NCBI GenBank assembly: GCA_900317555.1
Contig: ONHF01000002.1
Span: 62,001-126,000 of the forward strand
Direction of reading: 5' to 3'
Length of the DNA: 64,000 nt
Origin: an uncultured Lachnospiraceae bacterium
GTDB taxonomy: Bacteria > Bacillota > Clostridia > Lachnospirales > Lachnospiraceae
A program made the translations under genes and the position numbers. The notes under the pieces are model-generated. The model was not told where the DNA came from, made no database searches, and was given only the letters and a program-made list of their open reading frames with translations. Below are positions 62,941 to 64,000 of this stretch, in pieces; position 1 is the stretch's first letter, and each line of letters begins with the position of its first letter.

Positions 62941-64000
62941 GTGTTAAACTACTGGATAAGTAACAGAGAAAATGCAACAGAAAGAGGTCTCATTATAGCT
63001 GAATGGTTTGAACCGGAGCCGAGGAAATCCAGAGCTCCGTTAATAATTGTCATTACTCTGCTCGTGACAGCCGCTGCGATTGCCGCGGCGTATTTCGGCG
63101 TGCGGCTTTATAACGCGAGTCCGAAGGTCCGGCTGTCCAGATCGCTCGAAGCCGCGCAGGAAGCGCTGCAAAGCGGCTCCTACGCGGCGGCGGAAAAGGA
63201 ATATCTGGCAGCCCTGCAGATTGATTCCGGGAACACGAAGGCTTATACCGGTCTTTGTGATACATATGCGCAGGAAGAGAACTGGGATCAGGTGGAACAA
63301 ACACTGGAGGACGCGCTCTCTGCTATGGACAAAACAGACGGCGCCGCGCTGACCAGTCACGTGATCTCTGTTATGATGTCGGAAGCCGATGCCTTCTCCA
63401 GCAAGAAGGACTACAGCAGCAGCGCGGCCTTGTATCTCCGGGCACAGGAGCTTCTGAACAAACGGATGCCGGATGACAAAAAGGCCGCGGATGCTCTGAA
63501 AAAGAAGATTGCCGGCGTGGAGCTTGTACTCGCGCGCAGCAGCTCCGGTCAGGAAGCCATAGACGCCTGGGAGCAGGTGCACAGGAATGATCCGGACAAC
63601 ACGGAAGCGCTGTCCGCTCTGGCTGCTGCCTACGCTTCGGCCAAAGAATACGAGAAGGCTTCGGCTGTTCTCACGCGCCTTCTGGAAATCGAGCCGGGAG
63701 AGCTGCGGCACTACACCGATCTTGCAAATGTCTATACGGCGGCGGGCGACTACGAAAAGGCGCTGGAGACACTCGAAAGCGCGAAATCGCTGGACAGCTC
63801 TTCTTCTCTTGAGAGTCTGATCACAAATGTATACGCGGCAGCGGCAAGGAGCGCGGAAGGCGACAAGGCGATCGGGCTCTGGAAAAAGGTTATCGAACGC
63901 TCTCCTTCCTATGTGAACGCGTATGAGTCGCTCGCGGATCTGTATGCTGCGAAGGGCGATTATACCGACGCCCTCCGGATTCTGGAGGAGGGGCAGGAGA
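62941..64000 (+). CDS. Membrane-anchored TPR-repeat protein (partial, cut by window end)
   Basis: 353 codons visible. A short basic cytoplasmic N-terminus and one membrane span (APLIIVITLLVTAAAIAAAY and on) lead to repeated tetratricopeptide units (A-x-x-L/Y...A-L-x-I/L...G/D-x-x-x-A pattern) to the window edge. The start is uncertain: GTG at 62941 is the only common start codon, but AAAGAGG at 62981-62987 points to ATA at 62995 (giving x-A-E-W-F-E-P). It is a scaffold by nature; no partner is visible. Confidence 0.75.
   Translation, partial: MLNYWISNRENATERGLIIAEWFEPEPRKSRAPLIIVITLLVTAAAIAAAYFGVRLYNASPKVRLSRSLEAAQEALQSGSYAAAEKEYLAALQIDSGNTKAYTGLCDTYAQEENWDQVEQTLEDALSAMDKTDGAALTSHVISVMMSEADAFSSKKDYSSSAALYLRAQELLNKRMPDDKKAADALKKKIAGVELVLARSSSGQEAIDAWEQVHRNDPDNTEALSALAAAYASAKEYEKASAVLTRLLEIEPGELRHYTDLANVYTAAGDYEKALETLESAKSLDSSSSLESLITNVYAAAARSAEGDKAIGLWKKVIERSPSYVNAYESLADLYAAKGDYTDALRILEEGQE

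Overview
The window looks like a chromosome segment from an anaerobic, butyrate-producing member of the Clostridia, most likely Lachnospiraceae. The evidence is a complete thl-crt-hbd-bcd-etfB-etfA butyrate operon, cellobiose phosphorylase, NADP-glutamate dehydrogenase, Firmicute-style promoters and strong AGGAGG ribosome binding sites, and a moderately GC-rich base composition. I see no phage, insertion sequence, CRISPR array, rRNA or integrase. Most genes lie on the minus strand.

Region by region. 1-1900 (-): methionine ABC transporter metNI behind an unusual leader with two promoters, a 27-codon Cys/Met-rich upstream ORF and two hairpins. 2067-6724 (-): an alpha-amylase-family enzyme, a nuclease/XPD-type helicase fusion and an HPr-like protein without the phosphorylatable His. 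7032-12214 (+): asnA and gdhA (ammonia assimilation), an rRNA methyltransferase, rdgB and a YfcE-like phosphoesterase. 12498-13187: six tRNA genes. 13316-18594: a radical SAM protein, and a LacI regulator divergent from cellobiose phosphorylase. 18661-22628: tRNA-Arg, then a MoxR ATPase / VWA protein / two-TM protein module. 22777-26052 (-): a CstA-family transporter and an AT-richer, apparently split membrane glycosyltransferase.

26217-36396 (-): a second thiolase, mtnA, ybaK, a pyridoxal kinase and the butyrate operon. The operon's promoter carries nested dyads, including a good candidate Rex site. 36575-40712 (-): hpf, a long palindromic element, an SH3/NlpC-P60 wall hydrolase and an oligogalacturonate-lyase-like propeller. 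40823-46261: a C39-like protein (+), then an MFS/GDPD/PlsY-like/double-Nudix operon and trxB (-). 46726-49697 (-): an ABC importer of the TrpXYZ type, preceded by tandem repeats.

49927-53044 (+): 2-hydroxyacyl-CoA dehydratase genes, the second fused in frame to its activator ATPase but keeping an internal ribosome binding site. A 34-bp tandem repeat derived from the end of the first gene lies between them. 53180-57494: dinB, threonine aldolase, a membrane protein and a LysR regulator. 57684-62797 (-): a ROK-regulated sugar operon (xylulokinase, FucI-family isomerase, DUF4867). 62941 to the end (+): a membrane-anchored TPR protein cut by the window edge.

The metabolic picture is sugar phosphorolysis and isomerisation feeding glycolysis, acetyl-CoA to butyryl-CoA with electron-transferring flavoprotein, and possibly amino- or hydroxy-acid fermentation through the radical dehydratase. 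The points I rate as most worth testing are the metNI leader, the dehydratase-activase fusion with its repeat array, the nested operator at the butyrate promoter, the inverted repeat across the tRNA-Arg promoter and the MoxR/VWA module.
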